Notes: generated by a model from the letters alone, not told the origin. A stretch of 64,000 nucleotides of DNA from JAPLJM01 sp963708515 (GCA_963708515.1 CAVPSX010000022.1:248001-312000), one strand, 5' to 3'; shown: positions 26,841-36,666, counted from the first letter of the stretch. Numbers and translations are program-made.

Positions 26841-28061
26841 TCATTTCCAGATCGTATCCAACCTCTTGGCAATCTCGTCGATCATCTCCTCTGTACCGCA
26901 GATCTTCTTTGCCTGCGGTTCTGCAAGATTTGCAAGATCGCCGGTCATCATGCCGCTTTCAACCGTGGCAAGAGCTGCTTTTTCAACGGCATTGGCAAAA
27001 AGAACCACCTGCTCTGTTCCATCAAGTTCGCCGCGTTTCCTAAGTGCGCCCGTCCAGGCGAACAGGATCGCCATGCAGTTCGAGGAGGTCTTCTCGCCCT
27101 TCAGATGTTTATAGTAGTGCTTCTGCACGGTGCCATGAGCGGCCTCGTACTCAAACCAGCCGTTTGGTGAAACCAGGACCGAAGTCATCATGGCCAGAGA
27201 GCCGAAGGCCGAGGCCACCATGTCGGACATGACGTCGCCGTCGTAGTTCTTGCAGGCCCAGAGCATGCCGCCTTCGGATTTCATGATACGGGCCACGGTA
27301 TCATCGATGAGGGTGAATGTGAACTGGATCCCGGCCTTCGAAAACCTGTCTTTGTATTCCTTCTCAAAGGTCTCTGTAAAGATGTCGCGGAAAGCCCCGT
27401 CGTAGGTCTTCGAGATGGTGTCCTTTGCACCGAACCAAAGGTCCACCTTCTGGTCCAGTGCATATTCCATGCAGGCCTTCGCAAAGCTGCGGATGGAAGC
27501 ATCGGTGTTGTGAATGCCCTGGATGATGCCGCCGCCTTTGTTGAACTCCTGAATCGTGCCGCGGAAGAGCTCCCGGCCCGCGCTGTCGGTGTAAACAAGC
27601 TCCGCCTTTCCGGGACCCGGCACTCTGAACTCGGTGTTCTTGTATACATCTCCGTAGGCATGCCTCCCTACGATTATGGGCTGAGTCCATGAGCGGACAG
27701 CGGGTTTTATATTGTTCACCAGGATGGGTTTGCGGAACACGGTGCCGTCCAGTTGAGCCCTGATCGTGGCGTTCGGAGACTTCCACTCCTGCTTGAGGTT
27801 GTACTCCCTGACACGATTTTTATCCGGGGTGATGGTCGCGCACTTCACGCCCACGCCGTGTTTCTTGATGGCCTCGGCAGCTTCCAGGGTGATCTTGTCG
27901 CCGGTTTCGTCGCGCTTCCCGAGGCTGAGATCATAGTACTCGGTCCTGATGTCCACGTAGGGGGCAAGGAGTTTCTCCTTGATCATGGCCCACATGACGC
28001 GCGTCATCTCATCGCCGTCCATCTCAACGATTACGTTTTTTGTGCTGATCTTCTTCGCCAT
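26841..28061 (-). CDS. icd: NADP-dependent isocitrate dehydrogenase
   Basis: A 406-residue enzyme of the eukaryote-like NADP type: MDGDEMTRVMWAMIKEKLL near the N-terminus, KSPNATIRAQLDGTVFRKPI-like substrate loop (WKSPNATIRAQLDGTVFRKP), then KNYDGDVMSDMVA with the metal aspartates and GWFEYEAAHGTVQKHYYKH. The start at 28061 has GGAGG nine bases upstream. Last gene of the leftward aclB-aclA-acn-icd operon, separated from acn by the 28079-28126 palindromes. In the reductive cycle it would carboxylate 2-oxoglutarate. Confidence 0.94.
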   Translation of the reverse strand: MAKKISTKNVIVEMDGDEMTRVMWAMIKEKLLAPYVDIRTEYYDLSLGKRDETGDKITLEAAEAIKKHGVGVKCATITPDKNRVREYNLKQEWKSPNATIRAQLDGTVFRKPILVNNIKPAVRSWTQPIIVGRHAYGDVYKNTEFRVPGPGKAELVYTDSAGRELFRGTIQEFNKGGGIIQGIHNTDASIRSFAKACMEYALDQKVDLWFGAKDTISKTYDGAFRDIFTETFEKEYKDRFSKAGIQFTFTLIDDTVARIMKSEGGMLWACKNYDGDVMSDMVASAFGSLAMMTSVLVSPNGWFEYEAAHGTVQKHYYKHLKGEKTSSNCMAILFAWTGALRKRGELDGTEQVVLFANAVEKAALATVESGMMTGDLANLAEPQAKKICGTEEMIDEIAKRLDTIWK

Positions 28062-28078
28062 CACCAAAGCCTCCTGAG

Positions 28079-28126
28079 TGGGGACAGATTTCAAATCTGT
28101 CCCCAAAGATTTCAAATCTGTCCCCA
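28079..28126. repeat. GGGGACAGATTT palindrome, one full and one partial copy
   Basis: TGGGGACAGATTT, one base, then AAATCTGTCCCCA at 28079-28105 is a perfect 27-bp palindrome; a second, partial copy continues to 28126. An identical palindrome is at 30095-30121. Such REP-like palindromes often accompany Y1 (RAYT) transposases; in mRNA they would form hairpins between icd and acn that could protect or attenuate the transcript. Confidence 0.7.
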
Positions 28127-28132
28127 GCGCTG

Positions 28133-30076
28133 CTACGCCTTCTTTCTTTGCATGGACAACGAGCCGCCGGCAAGAATGATCTGCTTCTGCCGCGCAGTCA
28201 GACCGTACATGACCTCGATATTTATTCCTTTGGTTTTGTTCTCGACCACAATGGGGTCGCCGTCGGCGATTGATTCGGCTGCGTTGACAATTTCGAGCTC
28301 ATCGTTCTGGTCGATTCTTTCATAATCCGCTTCATTTATAAAGGTTATGGGAAGAATGCCGAAATTGACCAGATTGTCCGTATGGATGCGCTGGAACGAT
28401 TTGGCCAGAACGACTTTGACGCCGAGGAACATCGGGCAAATGGCCGCATGTTCGCGCGATGAGCCTTCACCATAGCTTGCACCGCCGACAATGATATTGT
28501 GCCTGCCTGTATCGCGAATCTGTCTGGCGCGTGCAGAAAACCCCGCATCGATATTTTCGAACACAAACTCGGAATACTTGGGCACATTTGAACGGTATTT
28601 CATCCTTGCGCCTGCCGGGATGATGTGGTCGGTGGTAATCTTGTCGCCGACCTTGATAGTGGCCGTGCCCTTGATATCGGCAGGGAAGGGGTCATTGGTC
28701 GGAGGGGCGCCGATGTTCGGTCCACGGAAAATCTCGACCGCTGAGGGATCCTCGACCGATTTCGGGAAGATAAACAGATTGTCGTCAATGATGAATTTTC
28801 CCGGCATGGCAACCCGGGGATATTTCATTCCGAGTTTCCGCGGGTCCGTGATTTTTCCCGTGATGGCCGCCGCCGCTGCCGTTTCGCATGAAACCAGATA
28901 GACTTGGGCGTCATGGGTGCCGGACCGGCCCTCAAAGTTACGGTTGGACGTGCGCAGCGAAATCCCTCGCGTTGACGGCGACTGGCTGTTGCCGATGCAA
29001 AACCCGCATGCCGACGGGTCGATGCGCGCGCCGGAGGCAATGAGGCTGCCCAGATAGCCGGCTTTGTCGATATTCTGCATGACCTGCCGGGAACCGGGGG
29101 CAATGACCAGGCTCACGTTCGGTGCAGCGACGTGGCCTTTCATGATGCGCGCGACAATTGCAAGATCCTTGTAAGACGAGTTGGTGCAGGAGCCGATGCA
29201 AACCTGATCCACCGTCATTCCCTCAAGCGACTCCACCGTGGCGATATTCCCGGGTGAGTGCGGCGTAGCTGCCAGCGGCACAAGTTTGGACAGGTTTATC
29301 TCTACGACCTTGTCATACTCCGCATCCCCGTCGGCGGTGATCTCTGAGAAGTCGGAGTAGCGGCCCTGCGCCATAAGGAACGTCTTTGCAATATCATCGC
29401 TGGGAAATACCGACGTGGTGACGCCGCATTCCGCGCCCATGTTCGTGATGGTCGCACGTTCGGGAACGGAAAGGGTTTTTACCCCGGGACCTCCGTATTC
29501 GAAAACCGTATTGACGTTGCCCCGGGTGCCGAAAATGCGCAGGACTTCGAGAATCACGTCTTTGGCCGAAACCCAGGGTTTGAGCCTGCCGGTCAAATTG
29601 ATTTTAACGACCCTGGGGCAGACAAGGTAGAAAGGCGCGCCGCCCATTGCCAGTGCAACATCCAGTCCGCCGGCGCCAATGGCGATCATGCCGATACCGC
29701 CGCAAGTCGGCGTGTGGGAATCGGACCCGAGCAGTGTTTTACCCGGCTTGCCGAAACGTTCAAGATGCACCTGGTGGCAGATGCCGTTTCCGGCGCGGGA
29801 GAGGATGATGCCGTATTTGACGGCGATCGACTGCAGATATTTATGGTCGTCTGCATTCTCGAAGCCGACTTGAATGGTGTTATGATCGATGTAGCTGACC
29901 GACAGTTCGGTCGCGATTTTCGGCAGGCCGGTGGCTTCGAACTGCAAGTAGGCCATGGTGCCGGTTGCATCCTGCGTGAGCGTCTGATCGATCCGGATGG
30001 CGATTTCAGATCCCGGGTTCCAGGATCCCTCTGCAATATGTGATTCAAAAAGTTTCCTGGTCAGTGATTTGCCCAT
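28133..30076 (-). CDS. acn: Aconitate hydratase (single-chain, bacterial/archaeal-type)
   Basis: A 647-residue aconitase interconverting citrate and isocitrate. Cluster cysteines are in IGSCTNSSYKD and CGFCIGNSQSPSTRG; LLGSDSHTPTCGGIGMIAIG and ASYGEGSSREHAA are substrate-binding motifs. The length is that of the Aquifex-type group rather than AcnA (~890). The start is the ATG at 30076 with AGGAGG upstream; a TTG two codons earlier is in frame. It stands between aclA and icd. Confidence 0.93.
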   Translation of the reverse strand: MGKSLTRKLFESHIAEGSWNPGSEIAIRIDQTLTQDATGTMAYLQFEATGLPKIATELSVSYIDHNTIQVGFENADDHKYLQSIAVKYGIILSRAGNGICHQVHLERFGKPGKTLLGSDSHTPTCGGIGMIAIGAGGLDVALAMGGAPFYLVCPRVVKINLTGRLKPWVSAKDVILEVLRIFGTRGNVNTVFEYGGPGVKTLSVPERATITNMGAECGVTTSVFPSDDIAKTFLMAQGRYSDFSEITADGDAEYDKVVEINLSKLVPLAATPHSPGNIATVESLEGMTVDQVCIGSCTNSSYKDLAIVARIMKGHVAAPNVSLVIAPGSRQVMQNIDKAGYLGSLIASGARIDPSACGFCIGNSQSPSTRGISLRTSNRNFEGRSGTHDAQVYLVSCETAAAAAITGKITDPRKLGMKYPRVAMPGKFIIDDNLFIFPKSVEDPSAVEIFRGPNIGAPPTNDPFPADIKGTATIKVGDKITTDHIIPAGARMKYRSNVPKYSEFVFENIDAGFSARARQIRDTGRHNIIVGGASYGEGSSREHAAICPMFLGVKVVLAKSFQRIHTDNLVNFGILPITFINEADYERIDQNDELEIVNAAESIADGDPIVVENKTKGINIEVMYGLTARQKQIILAGGSLSMQRKKA

Positions 30077-30094
30077 TGCCAACCCTCCTGTTTT

Positions 30095-30121
30095 TGGGGA
30101 CAGATTTCAAATCTGTCCCCA
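30095..30121. repeat. GGGGACAGATTT palindrome between acn and aclA
   Basis: Identical in sequence to the full palindrome at 28079-28105 (13-bp arms around one base). It lies between the aclA stop and the acn ribosome binding site, so the operon mRNA carries the same hairpin in two consecutive intergenic gaps. Confidence 0.7.
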
Positions 30122-30127
30122 GAATAT

Positions 30128-32203
30128 CTAATCCTGAACACGTCCGAGGAATTTGCATTCGCTCACGGGAATACGCATGTCCATATCGGTCCCGCTTTCG
30201 CGATGGTCAAGATACTCGCCTGCACCGCCGGCCACCCTCCCCAGCGCAAAGGCGAGAAACGGCAGGTCGAGCGCGCGTTCGACGGTGATCTTCTTCTCCA
30301 CCAAAAGCGGCCACGTAATGCCCATCAGAATACAGGTGAGCGTGGCGTCCACGTTTACGGCGTGGACCTTGCTGGTCACGCCGGCGCTGGTCATGCCGCG
30401 GGTCAGCCGGTGATAGAAATCATGGAACACGTTGTAGATTTTATGCTCGTCCATATATGCGGCGATGACTCTTTCGCGCGGATCGAAGTTGACCGCTTCC
30501 TTGTTGAACACGGGATGTCCGAGGCAGGGGACTTTTTCGTAATTAAGACCTGCTTCCTTGTCCACCACTTTCCTTTCCTTGAATTTCTTGACATAGTCAC
30601 GAACAATCGCATCCAGGTCAGGCGCATTTTTCTTGTTGTAGGGATCGGTCAACCCGGTTTTCCCGAAAACATCAATCAGCATTCTGGCTGCTTCCTGGCC
30701 GTTTCCGCCGTGAACCGTTCCAATGGCGGCCAGGGTTGCGATCATGGCCGTATTCGGCGCATTTCCGGCCGAAGCGGAAAGTTTTGGCGCCTGGCTTGAA
30801 ATCGTGCCCGGTCCGTTCGTCAACGATGCGATCAGTCCCATTTCGAACAAACGTATTTCAAACGCGTGCTTGAGCGGATGGCCGAGCCAGTACAGAAGGA
30901 CTGATTCGACAAACGAGCCTTTATTCATAAGGTTCATGACGGAATAGCCGTATATGCGCGGCGTAACACCGTCATTTGAGGACGCATGCGATGCGTTGCG
31001 CATGGATTGCCGCGTTGATATCCGGCCGAAGCCGGACTTGACATATCGCTCAACCAGAGAACCGTAAGGTTCCGGGATGGCGCCGGGATGAAGAATCATG
31101 GTGCGGGGGAGTTTATGTTCAAAGGCGCCGAAATTCTTGAACCAGGGGTTGAGCCCGATCGGCTGTGTCGGGGAGAAGTCCGTTTTGATCCCGCATGCAT
31201 CCGTCACGGCCATGGCCGCATTGACAAGGTCATGCAGCGCGTTGACGCGGACGCCCCGCTTTTTTTCCTTGAGGATGGGCATGAACGTTTTCGGATGATC
31301 CGGGTCAAAAACCGGTACCCCGAAATAGTCGTCGAACATTTTCATTTTTGCCGAAGCCGTGGTGTTGGGTCCTTCGACGACCGCACCGGCGTGCCCCAGA
31401 GAGATGCTGCGTCCTTCGGCGAACTGTCCTGAAATATAGACAATGACCGGTTTCGGGCATTTGAGAGACTTAAGGTAGGCGATCGCCTCCTCTTCATAGG
31501 ATCCGCCCGGTTCAACATAGAGGATGACAAGCTGTGTGCGGGTGTCCATCATGGCAAGGGGAAGAAGCGCTTTGATCGGTGTCAGGATCAGAGGGTCCTT
31601 GCCGGTTGAGATTCCGTAGGAAACACCCAATCCGGCAGGCTTGAGGTAGGTCGCAATGGTATTGACCATATTGCCGGAGTTGGAAATGATGCAAACGCTT
31701 CCCTTGACGAATGCTTCATCCGGAGCATCTCCGCCGACGGCGCCGACGCGCGTGCGGTCGTAAGCATTGATGACACCGAGCGTATTGCAGCCGACGATAT
31801 CGATATCAGCGCTATCGGCAAGCGATTTGAGTTTCGCCGTGACTTCGATGGACACATGTTCCGTAATGACGAAGATGGTTTCAACAAACTTTTTGCCGTG
31901 TTCCAGCACCTCCTTGACATCGCCATAGACGGCATCAGGCGGTGAATAAACAATGATCTTGTTTGGTTTTTTCGCATCCGGAAGGGCTGACAGCAGGTCC
32001 TCGAACTGGCCGAAGACAGGTATCGGTTTGCCCCCCGGAACGTTAACGGCCTGACCTTCCTTGCCAAGCGCCCATCCGGCCACGATATTCTTGCAGTAGC
32101 TTTGAGAAATGATCGAGACCTTGGAAGCTTCACGGCCGGTAATATTCGATACGGCGATACGATCCCCTTTTTTCAGGATGTCACTCAGTGATTTCGCTCT
32201 CAT
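30128..32203 (-). CDS. aclA: ATP-citrate lyase, large (CoA-ligase/citryl-CoA lyase) subunit
   Basis: A 691-residue protein: a succinyl-CoA synthetase alpha-like CoA ligase part (about 1-330) with the phosphorylated histidine in GHAGA (His271), then a citrate synthase-like lyase part with GPGTISSQAPKLSASAGN, CLGHPVF and VNVDATLTCILMGI. Together with AclB it cleaves citrate with ATP and CoA to acetyl-CoA and oxaloacetate, the key step of the reductive TCA cycle. It is longer than the ~610-residue Chlorobium AclA. Start at 32203 is fixed by GGAGG; it overlaps aclB by 4 bp. Confidence 0.88.
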   Translation of the reverse strand: MRAKSLSDILKKGDRIAVSNITGREASKVSIISQSYCKNIVAGWALGKEGQAVNVPGGKPIPVFGQFEDLLSALPDAKKPNKIIVYSPPDAVYGDVKEVLEHGKKFVETIFVITEHVSIEVTAKLKSLADSADIDIVGCNTLGVINAYDRTRVGAVGGDAPDEAFVKGSVCIISNSGNMVNTIATYLKPAGLGVSYGISTGKDPLILTPIKALLPLAMMDTRTQLVILYVEPGGSYEEEAIAYLKSLKCPKPVIVYISGQFAEGRSISLGHAGAVVEGPNTTASAKMKMFDDYFGVPVFDPDHPKTFMPILKEKKRGVRVNALHDLVNAAMAVTDACGIKTDFSPTQPIGLNPWFKNFGAFEHKLPRTMILHPGAIPEPYGSLVERYVKSGFGRISTRQSMRNASHASSNDGVTPRIYGYSVMNLMNKGSFVESVLLYWLGHPLKHAFEIRLFEMGLIASLTNGPGTISSQAPKLSASAGNAPNTAMIATLAAIGTVHGGNGQEAARMLIDVFGKTGLTDPYNKKNAPDLDAIVRDYVKKFKERKVVDKEAGLNYEKVPCLGHPVFNKEAVNFDPRERVIAAYMDEHKIYNVFHDFYHRLTRGMTSAGVTSKVHAVNVDATLTCILMGITWPLLVEKKITVERALDLPFLAFALGRVAGGAGEYLDHRESGTDMDMRIPVSECKFLGRVQD

Positions 32204-33441
32204 TTCCGGTCCTCCTTCCATTCGATCTCGCTGTAATTCGCCAGCTTGGCCGCATACGCAGCGACCAGCGTAATGGGCGTATCCGGTCCGAAGAAGACAA
32301 ACGGCAGATTGAGGTTTTCCAGGGTTTTTTTCATGACCGCCAGCCCCTGGACGAGTCCGGGACCGCCGCGCCCGATGACGACGGGGATATGAAGGGGGCC
32401 ATGCTGGGCGACCCATTCTTCCAGGGCGTCTGCAATGGCGGCAAAGGTCACGTCAATCTGGGTGTTGTTGGCTTTCCCGCCGAGAATGAGCAGCAGTGAA
32501 GTATTGGCCAGTTTATGGCGGAAGCAGATTTCAGCGGTCTTCTTCATCCGGTCATAGGGCGGGTTTCCGCCAAAATCAGACAGAAATATCGGATCGCCGC
32601 CGCACTGGGCCAGCGTTTCGATGATAATGGTGCTGGCGCCGCCGCCGAACAAAATCGGGAGAATCTTTTTTCCTCCGAGTGATGACACATGGGCCTGTCC
32701 CTGATGGCTTGCTGCGGACCAGAGTCGCATCTCCTCATCAAAAGCCTCTTCCGTGCTCGGGTACTCCGGGAATTCAAACCCGAGATCACGGAACTTGAAA
32801 TTGTTTTCATCGAACGTGGCTTTAAAATCACAGGCAAATATCTTTCCGTCTTTGGTCACGCGCCACGGATTGATTTCACAGGACTGCATGCCGGTCGAGA
32901 TGAACATATCCCACTGATTGACAAAGAAGCGTGCCAGCATGGAGTTCAGGCTGCCCTGCAAACCAAGCTTGCTCAGCGCTTCTGAAGCCTGATAGGCATT
33001 TAATCCGCGGAAGACATCGACGGGAATCGTGACCTTGTCTGAATCCGGGATGGATTCGACATCCATCCCGCCTTTGAGTGAAACCGTAAAAGAGGGGGAA
33101 AGAAATTTGGAATTATAGGTGATGGCCGTAAAAAGCTCCATATCCGCCGGTACCTCCTGAACCATGTACGATGTTCGAGGTTGCAGTCCAGCGACTTCCG
33201 CTGCGGCCACTTTCTTTAAAAGTTGCATGGCTTCACGGTAATCACTGACCTTACGAACCGTGCCGGCCTTGCCACGTTTTCCTGCAAGCACATCTGGTTT
33301 AACGATACCGCTTCCCCATTCCTGCAATTTCTTTTTAATGTCCGATTGATTCACAGGCTCCACAACAAAACCCGGAACCGGAATTTTAAATCTGCCCGCA
33401 AGTTGCTGAAGGAAAATCAGTTCGCCGATTTTTGCGCTCAT
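32200..33441 (-). CDS. aclB: ATP-citrate lyase, small (ATP-grasp) subunit
   Basis: A 413-residue protein related to succinyl-CoA synthetase beta: an ATP-grasp domain at the N-terminus (IVKPDVLAGKRGKAG, YMVQEVPADMELF, EINPWR) and a CoA-ligase flavodoxin-like domain (ILFGGGASTIIIETLAQCGG, LLILGGKANNTQIDVTF). It activates citrate for AclA. AAGGAGGG precedes the ATG and the stop overlaps aclA (ATGA). First gene of the leftward operon. Confidence 0.88.
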   Translation of the reverse strand: MSAKIGELIFLQQLAGRFKIPVPGFVVEPVNQSDIKKKLQEWGSGIVKPDVLAGKRGKAGTVRKVSDYREAMQLLKKVAAAEVAGLQPRTSYMVQEVPADMELFTAITYNSKFLSPSFTVSLKGGMDVESIPDSDKVTIPVDVFRGLNAYQASEALSKLGLQGSLNSMLARFFVNQWDMFISTGMQSCEINPWRVTKDGKIFACDFKATFDENNFKFRDLGFEFPEYPSTEEAFDEEMRLWSAASHQGQAHVSSLGGKKILPILFGGGASTIIIETLAQCGGDPIFLSDFGGNPPYDRMKKTAEICFRHKLANTSLLLILGGKANNTQIDVTFAAIADALEEWVAQHGPLHIPVVIGRGGPGLVQGLAVMKKTLENLNLPFVFFGPDTPITLVAAYAAKLANYSEIEWKEDRK

Positions 33442-33667
33442 CAGTACGCCCTCCTTTGTAAGGGATCTACTAAAACCCGTCCATTATATTCATGATATTT
33501 ATGCCTGAAAATGAAAAGGATTGCAACTGTTGATTATGACAACCGGACAACCGTCGGATAGCGTCGTTGATCCGTCCGGTGAAAAACACACGGTTAAATT
33601 CGTTGACAACCCGGCGGCGCTTCATTAGATTGCCGGTGCAATTAAAAAGCGATCGGAGGAAACCGTT

Positions 33668-35020
33668 TTGTCGGAACTATTTGACCTGATCGTCATCGGC
33701 GCGGGACCCGGCGGCCACGCTCTGGCGGAACATGCAGCCCGTCTTGGCGCCCGGACGGCGATTATCGAGAAAAATCTCTGGGGCGGCACCTGCACCCACC
33801 GGGGCTGTATCCCCACCAAGGCGCTTCTGGCCTGCAGCAGACACTATGCGGATCTGAAGAAAATGAAGCGCTTCGGCGTCACCATCGGTTCGTCCTCGTT
33901 CGATTTTACCGCCATGAAACGGCATCAGCAGCAGATGGTCCGCGTCTCCGCCATGGGCGTGGAAAAGTCCCTCCGGGAGGCCGGTGTTGCGATGAAAGCG
34001 GGCGAGGGAAAGATCCTGTCTTCACGGGAAGTTCAATGGACCGATCCCCTCGGAAACGTTGAGATTCTTCAGGGCGAACGCCTCGTCATCGCCTGGGGTT
34101 CAGAGCCCGCCCTTCCGCCGGGCATTGCGACATCGAAACGCATCCTGACCTCCGATGGGTTCCTCCGATTGGAAGCCCTGCCGGAGTATATGATCATCAT
34201 CGGAGGAAGCGTCATCGGGGTGGAATTTGCAACCTTTCTGGCCGAACTGGGCGTGAAAGTGACATTGATCGAACTGCTGGAGCAGATCCTGCCATCTGAG
34301 GACGAAGATGTCTCAGCCCTGCTGAAACAGGAACTGACACGGTTGGGCGTTAAAATTCATACCTCCACAGAGCTCCGGACGATTCATGAGACGAACGACG
34401 GGGTTGAAATAGCCGTTGTGCATGGGGAATGCGATACCCGCCTGACCGCGGATACGGCCCTCATCTGCACCGGCCGGAAACCCCTTATGGATCAGGGGCA
34501 ATTAGACCGGATCGGTATCCGGTACGACCGGAAGGGAATATCTGTCGATGCGCAGCACAGGACGAATATCCCCGGCATTTACGCCATCGGCGATGTAACG
34601 GGCGGCGTCATGCTGGCTCACCGGGCGATTCAACAGGGAAAGGACCTGGCGAGCGCCCTCTTCGGCGATGGTTCGTTCATCTACAACGAAGCGTCCGTTC
34701 CCGCAGTCGTGTATTCCCATCCCCAGATCGCCCACGTTGGCCTTACGGAAAAGCAGGCAGTCAGGCAGGGCCTGACGGTTGAGGTTGTGAAATCTGATTA
34801 TGCCGCCAACATCATCGCCCGCACGGAATTGATGGGACAGGGGTTCGTAAAAATGCTGTTTGACGGTGACAAGCTGATCGGCGCGACCATCGTGGGCGAC
34901 GCAGCGGCGGAACTGATCGCGTCAATGTGTTTTGCGGTCGCAAATGGCTTGGGGAAGAGGGAATTGAACAAATGGATCATTCCCCACCCGACGCTCAGTG
35001 AAGCTCTTATACGGCCTTGA
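33668..35020 (+). CDS. lpdA: Dihydrolipoyl dehydrogenase (E3 / L protein)
   Basis: A 450-residue pyridine nucleotide-disulfide oxidoreductase. It has the FAD motif VIGAGPGGHALAEHAA, the redox disulfide GGTCTHRGCIPTK, the NAD motif IIIGGSVIGVEFATFLAELG and the C-terminal base in HPTLSEA. It reoxidises dihydrolipoyl GcvH and so completes the glycine cleavage system, although it lies 8 kb from it. The start is a TTG at 33668 with GGAGG at the right spacing. The second disulfide residue pattern (THRG instead of LNVG) is a mild variation. Confidence 0.9.
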   Translation: MSELFDLIVIGAGPGGHALAEHAARLGARTAIIEKNLWGGTCTHRGCIPTKALLACSRHYADLKKMKRFGVTIGSSSFDFTAMKRHQQQMVRVSAMGVEKSLREAGVAMKAGEGKILSSREVQWTDPLGNVEILQGERLVIAWGSEPALPPGIATSKRILTSDGFLRLEALPEYMIIIGGSVIGVEFATFLAELGVKVTLIELLEQILPSEDEDVSALLKQELTRLGVKIHTSTELRTIHETNDGVEIAVVHGECDTRLTADTALICTGRKPLMDQGQLDRIGIRYDRKGISVDAQHRTNIPGIYAIGDVTGGVMLAHRAIQQGKDLASALFGDGSFIYNEASVPAVVYSHPQIAHVGLTEKQAVRQGLTVEVVKSDYAANIIARTELMGQGFVKMLFDGDKLIGATIVGDAAAELIASMCFAVANGLGKRELNKWIIPHPTLSEALIRP

Positions 35021-35129
35021 ACAGCCTTGCCTTTGCCACCGGACAATAACAAGGATTTTCTCGCCATTGTGTTTGAACGGCCCGTTCGGCTCTGTGAGTC
35101 ACGAGTTATTGCAGGTGCAGACGGAGAGA

Positions 35130-35290
35130 CCTGTGAAAAATGGCTTCGCCGCCGCTCAAAATCTTTTTCGCCATAAATACTAGGCTTAAATATGTATGAA
35201 ATCCATAAATGAGTCATGGGGACATGACGGAGTCGTGTCCCCATCAACGAAAAATCTTTCATTCGCCGCTTGCGAAACATTTTTCACAGG
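35130..35290. repeat. MITE-like element, copy B
   Basis: A 161-bp element with perfect 13-bp inverted ends (cctgtgaaaaatg at 35130-35142, catttttcacagg at 35278-35290). Its reverse complement aligns along its length with copy A. The middle contains an extra hairpin (ATGGGGACA...TGTCCCCAT, 35216-35244) that copy A lacks. It lies downstream of lpdA and gdhA, between convergent genes. Confidence 0.65.
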
Positions 35291-35310
35291 TTATGTAAAA
35301 CTCTCGCCGG

Positions 35311-36666
35311 CTACACGACACCGTAGGCCAGCATGGCCCGAGCCACCTTCGTGAAGCCCGCGATGTTGGCGCCTGTCACATAATCGCCCTTCTTGCCGTA
35401 GGCCTCGGCGGTTTCCACGCAGGCCTTGTGGATGCTCTTCATGATGATGAGCAGACGGTTGTCCACCTCTTCCCGTGTCCAGGAGAGCTTCATGCTGTTC
35501 TGGCTCATCTCGAGGCCGGAGGTGGCCACGCCGCCGGCATTGGCGGCTTTGCCGGGCCCGTAGAGAATGTTGTTTTCCTGGAAGATCTTGACGGCTTCCG
35601 GTGTGGAGGGCATATTGGCTCCCTCGGCCACGCAGATGCAGCCGTTCTTCACGAGCGCGGCGGCATGCGTGGCGTCCAGCTCGTTCTGGGTTGCGGAGGG
35701 CAGGGCGATATCGACCTTGATGCCCTGGTCCCGGATGACATCCCAGACGCTGGCCCCTTCGATGCAGCAGGTGTTGTACTTGTCGGCGTATTCCTTGATG
35801 CGTCCACGCCTGACATTTTTGAGCTCCATGACGAAGTCGCACTTCTTGGCGTCGATCCCCTGTTCATCGACGATTGTAGCGGTGGAGTCGCACAGCGTGA
35901 TGACCTTGCCGCCCAGCTGATTGACCTTTTCCACGGTGTACTGGGCCACGTTGCCGGCGCCGCTGACGGCGACAACCTTGTTCTTGAAGTTGAGGCCGCG
36001 CGTGGCCAGCATCTCTGCGGCAAAGTAAGTCGTGCCGTAGCCGGTTGCCTCGGGACGGATCAGGCTGCCGCCGTATTCGAGTGCCTTGCCGGTCAGAACA
36101 CCGGTGTGCTCGTTGCGAATCTTCTTGTAATAGCCGAACATGTAGCCGATTTCCCTGCCGCCCACGCCGATGTCGCCGGCCGGCACATCCGTTTCCGCGC
36201 CGATGTAGCGGAAGAGTTCCCGCGTGAAGGCCTGGCAGAAGCGCATGACTTCGCCGTCCGATCTACCCTTGGGATCGAAGTCGGAGCCGCCCTTGCCGCC
36301 GCCCATGGGCAGCGTGGTCAGCGCATTTTTGAAGATCTGCTCAAACCCCAGGAATTTGATGATCCCGAGGTTGACCGACGGATGAAAACGCAGGCCGCCC
36401 TTGAAAGGACCGATGGCGTTGTTGAACTGGACGCGGAACCCCCGGTTGACATGGACTTTTCCCTTGTCGTCCACCCAGGGAACCCGGAACATGATCATCC
36501 GTTCCGGCTCGACGATGCGTTCGTAAATGTTGGCTTTGACGAATTCCGGATGCCGTTTGGTCGTCGGTTCCAGCGTTTCCATGACCTCTTCCACAGCCTG
36601 GTGAAACTCCGGCTGGTCGGGATCGATCTGCTTGACCTTTGCGAGGACATCTTTGATGATTGACAT
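35311..36666 (-). CDS. gdhA: NADP-specific glutamate dehydrogenase
   Basis: A 451-residue hexameric-type enzyme aminating 2-oxoglutarate. It contains GPFKGGLRFHPSVNLGIIKF, the catalytic lysine region LPMGGGKGGSDFDPKGRSD and GDIGVGGREIGYM. Length and sequence match the bacterial small-subunit NADP type. AGGGGG precedes the ATG. It lies 67 bp downstream of the nrpR-like regulator on the same strand, so nitrogen control of this gene is likely. Confidence 0.95.
   Translation of the reverse strand: MSIIKDVLAKVKQIDPDQPEFHQAVEEVMETLEPTTKRHPEFVKANIYERIVEPERMIMFRVPWVDDKGKVHVNRGFRVQFNNAIGPFKGGLRFHPSVNLGIIKFLGFEQIFKNALTTLPMGGGKGGSDFDPKGRSDGEVMRFCQAFTRELFRYIGAETDVPAGDIGVGGREIGYMFGYYKKIRNEHTGVLTGKALEYGGSLIRPEATGYGTTYFAAEMLATRGLNFKNKVVAVSGAGNVAQYTVEKVNQLGGKVITLCDSTATIVDEQGIDAKKCDFVMELKNVRRGRIKEYADKYNTCCIEGASVWDVIRDQGIKVDIALPSATQNELDATHAAALVKNGCICVAEGANMPSTPEAVKIFQENNILYGPGKAANAGGVATSGLEMSQNSMKLSWTREEVDNRLLIIMKSIHKACVETAEAYGKKGDYVTGANIAGFTKVARAMLAYGVV

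Noticed and set aside
35428..36663. Plus-strand open frame of 411 codons
   Set aside because: Antisense shadow of gdhA, a GC-rich gene that leaves the opposite strand open.
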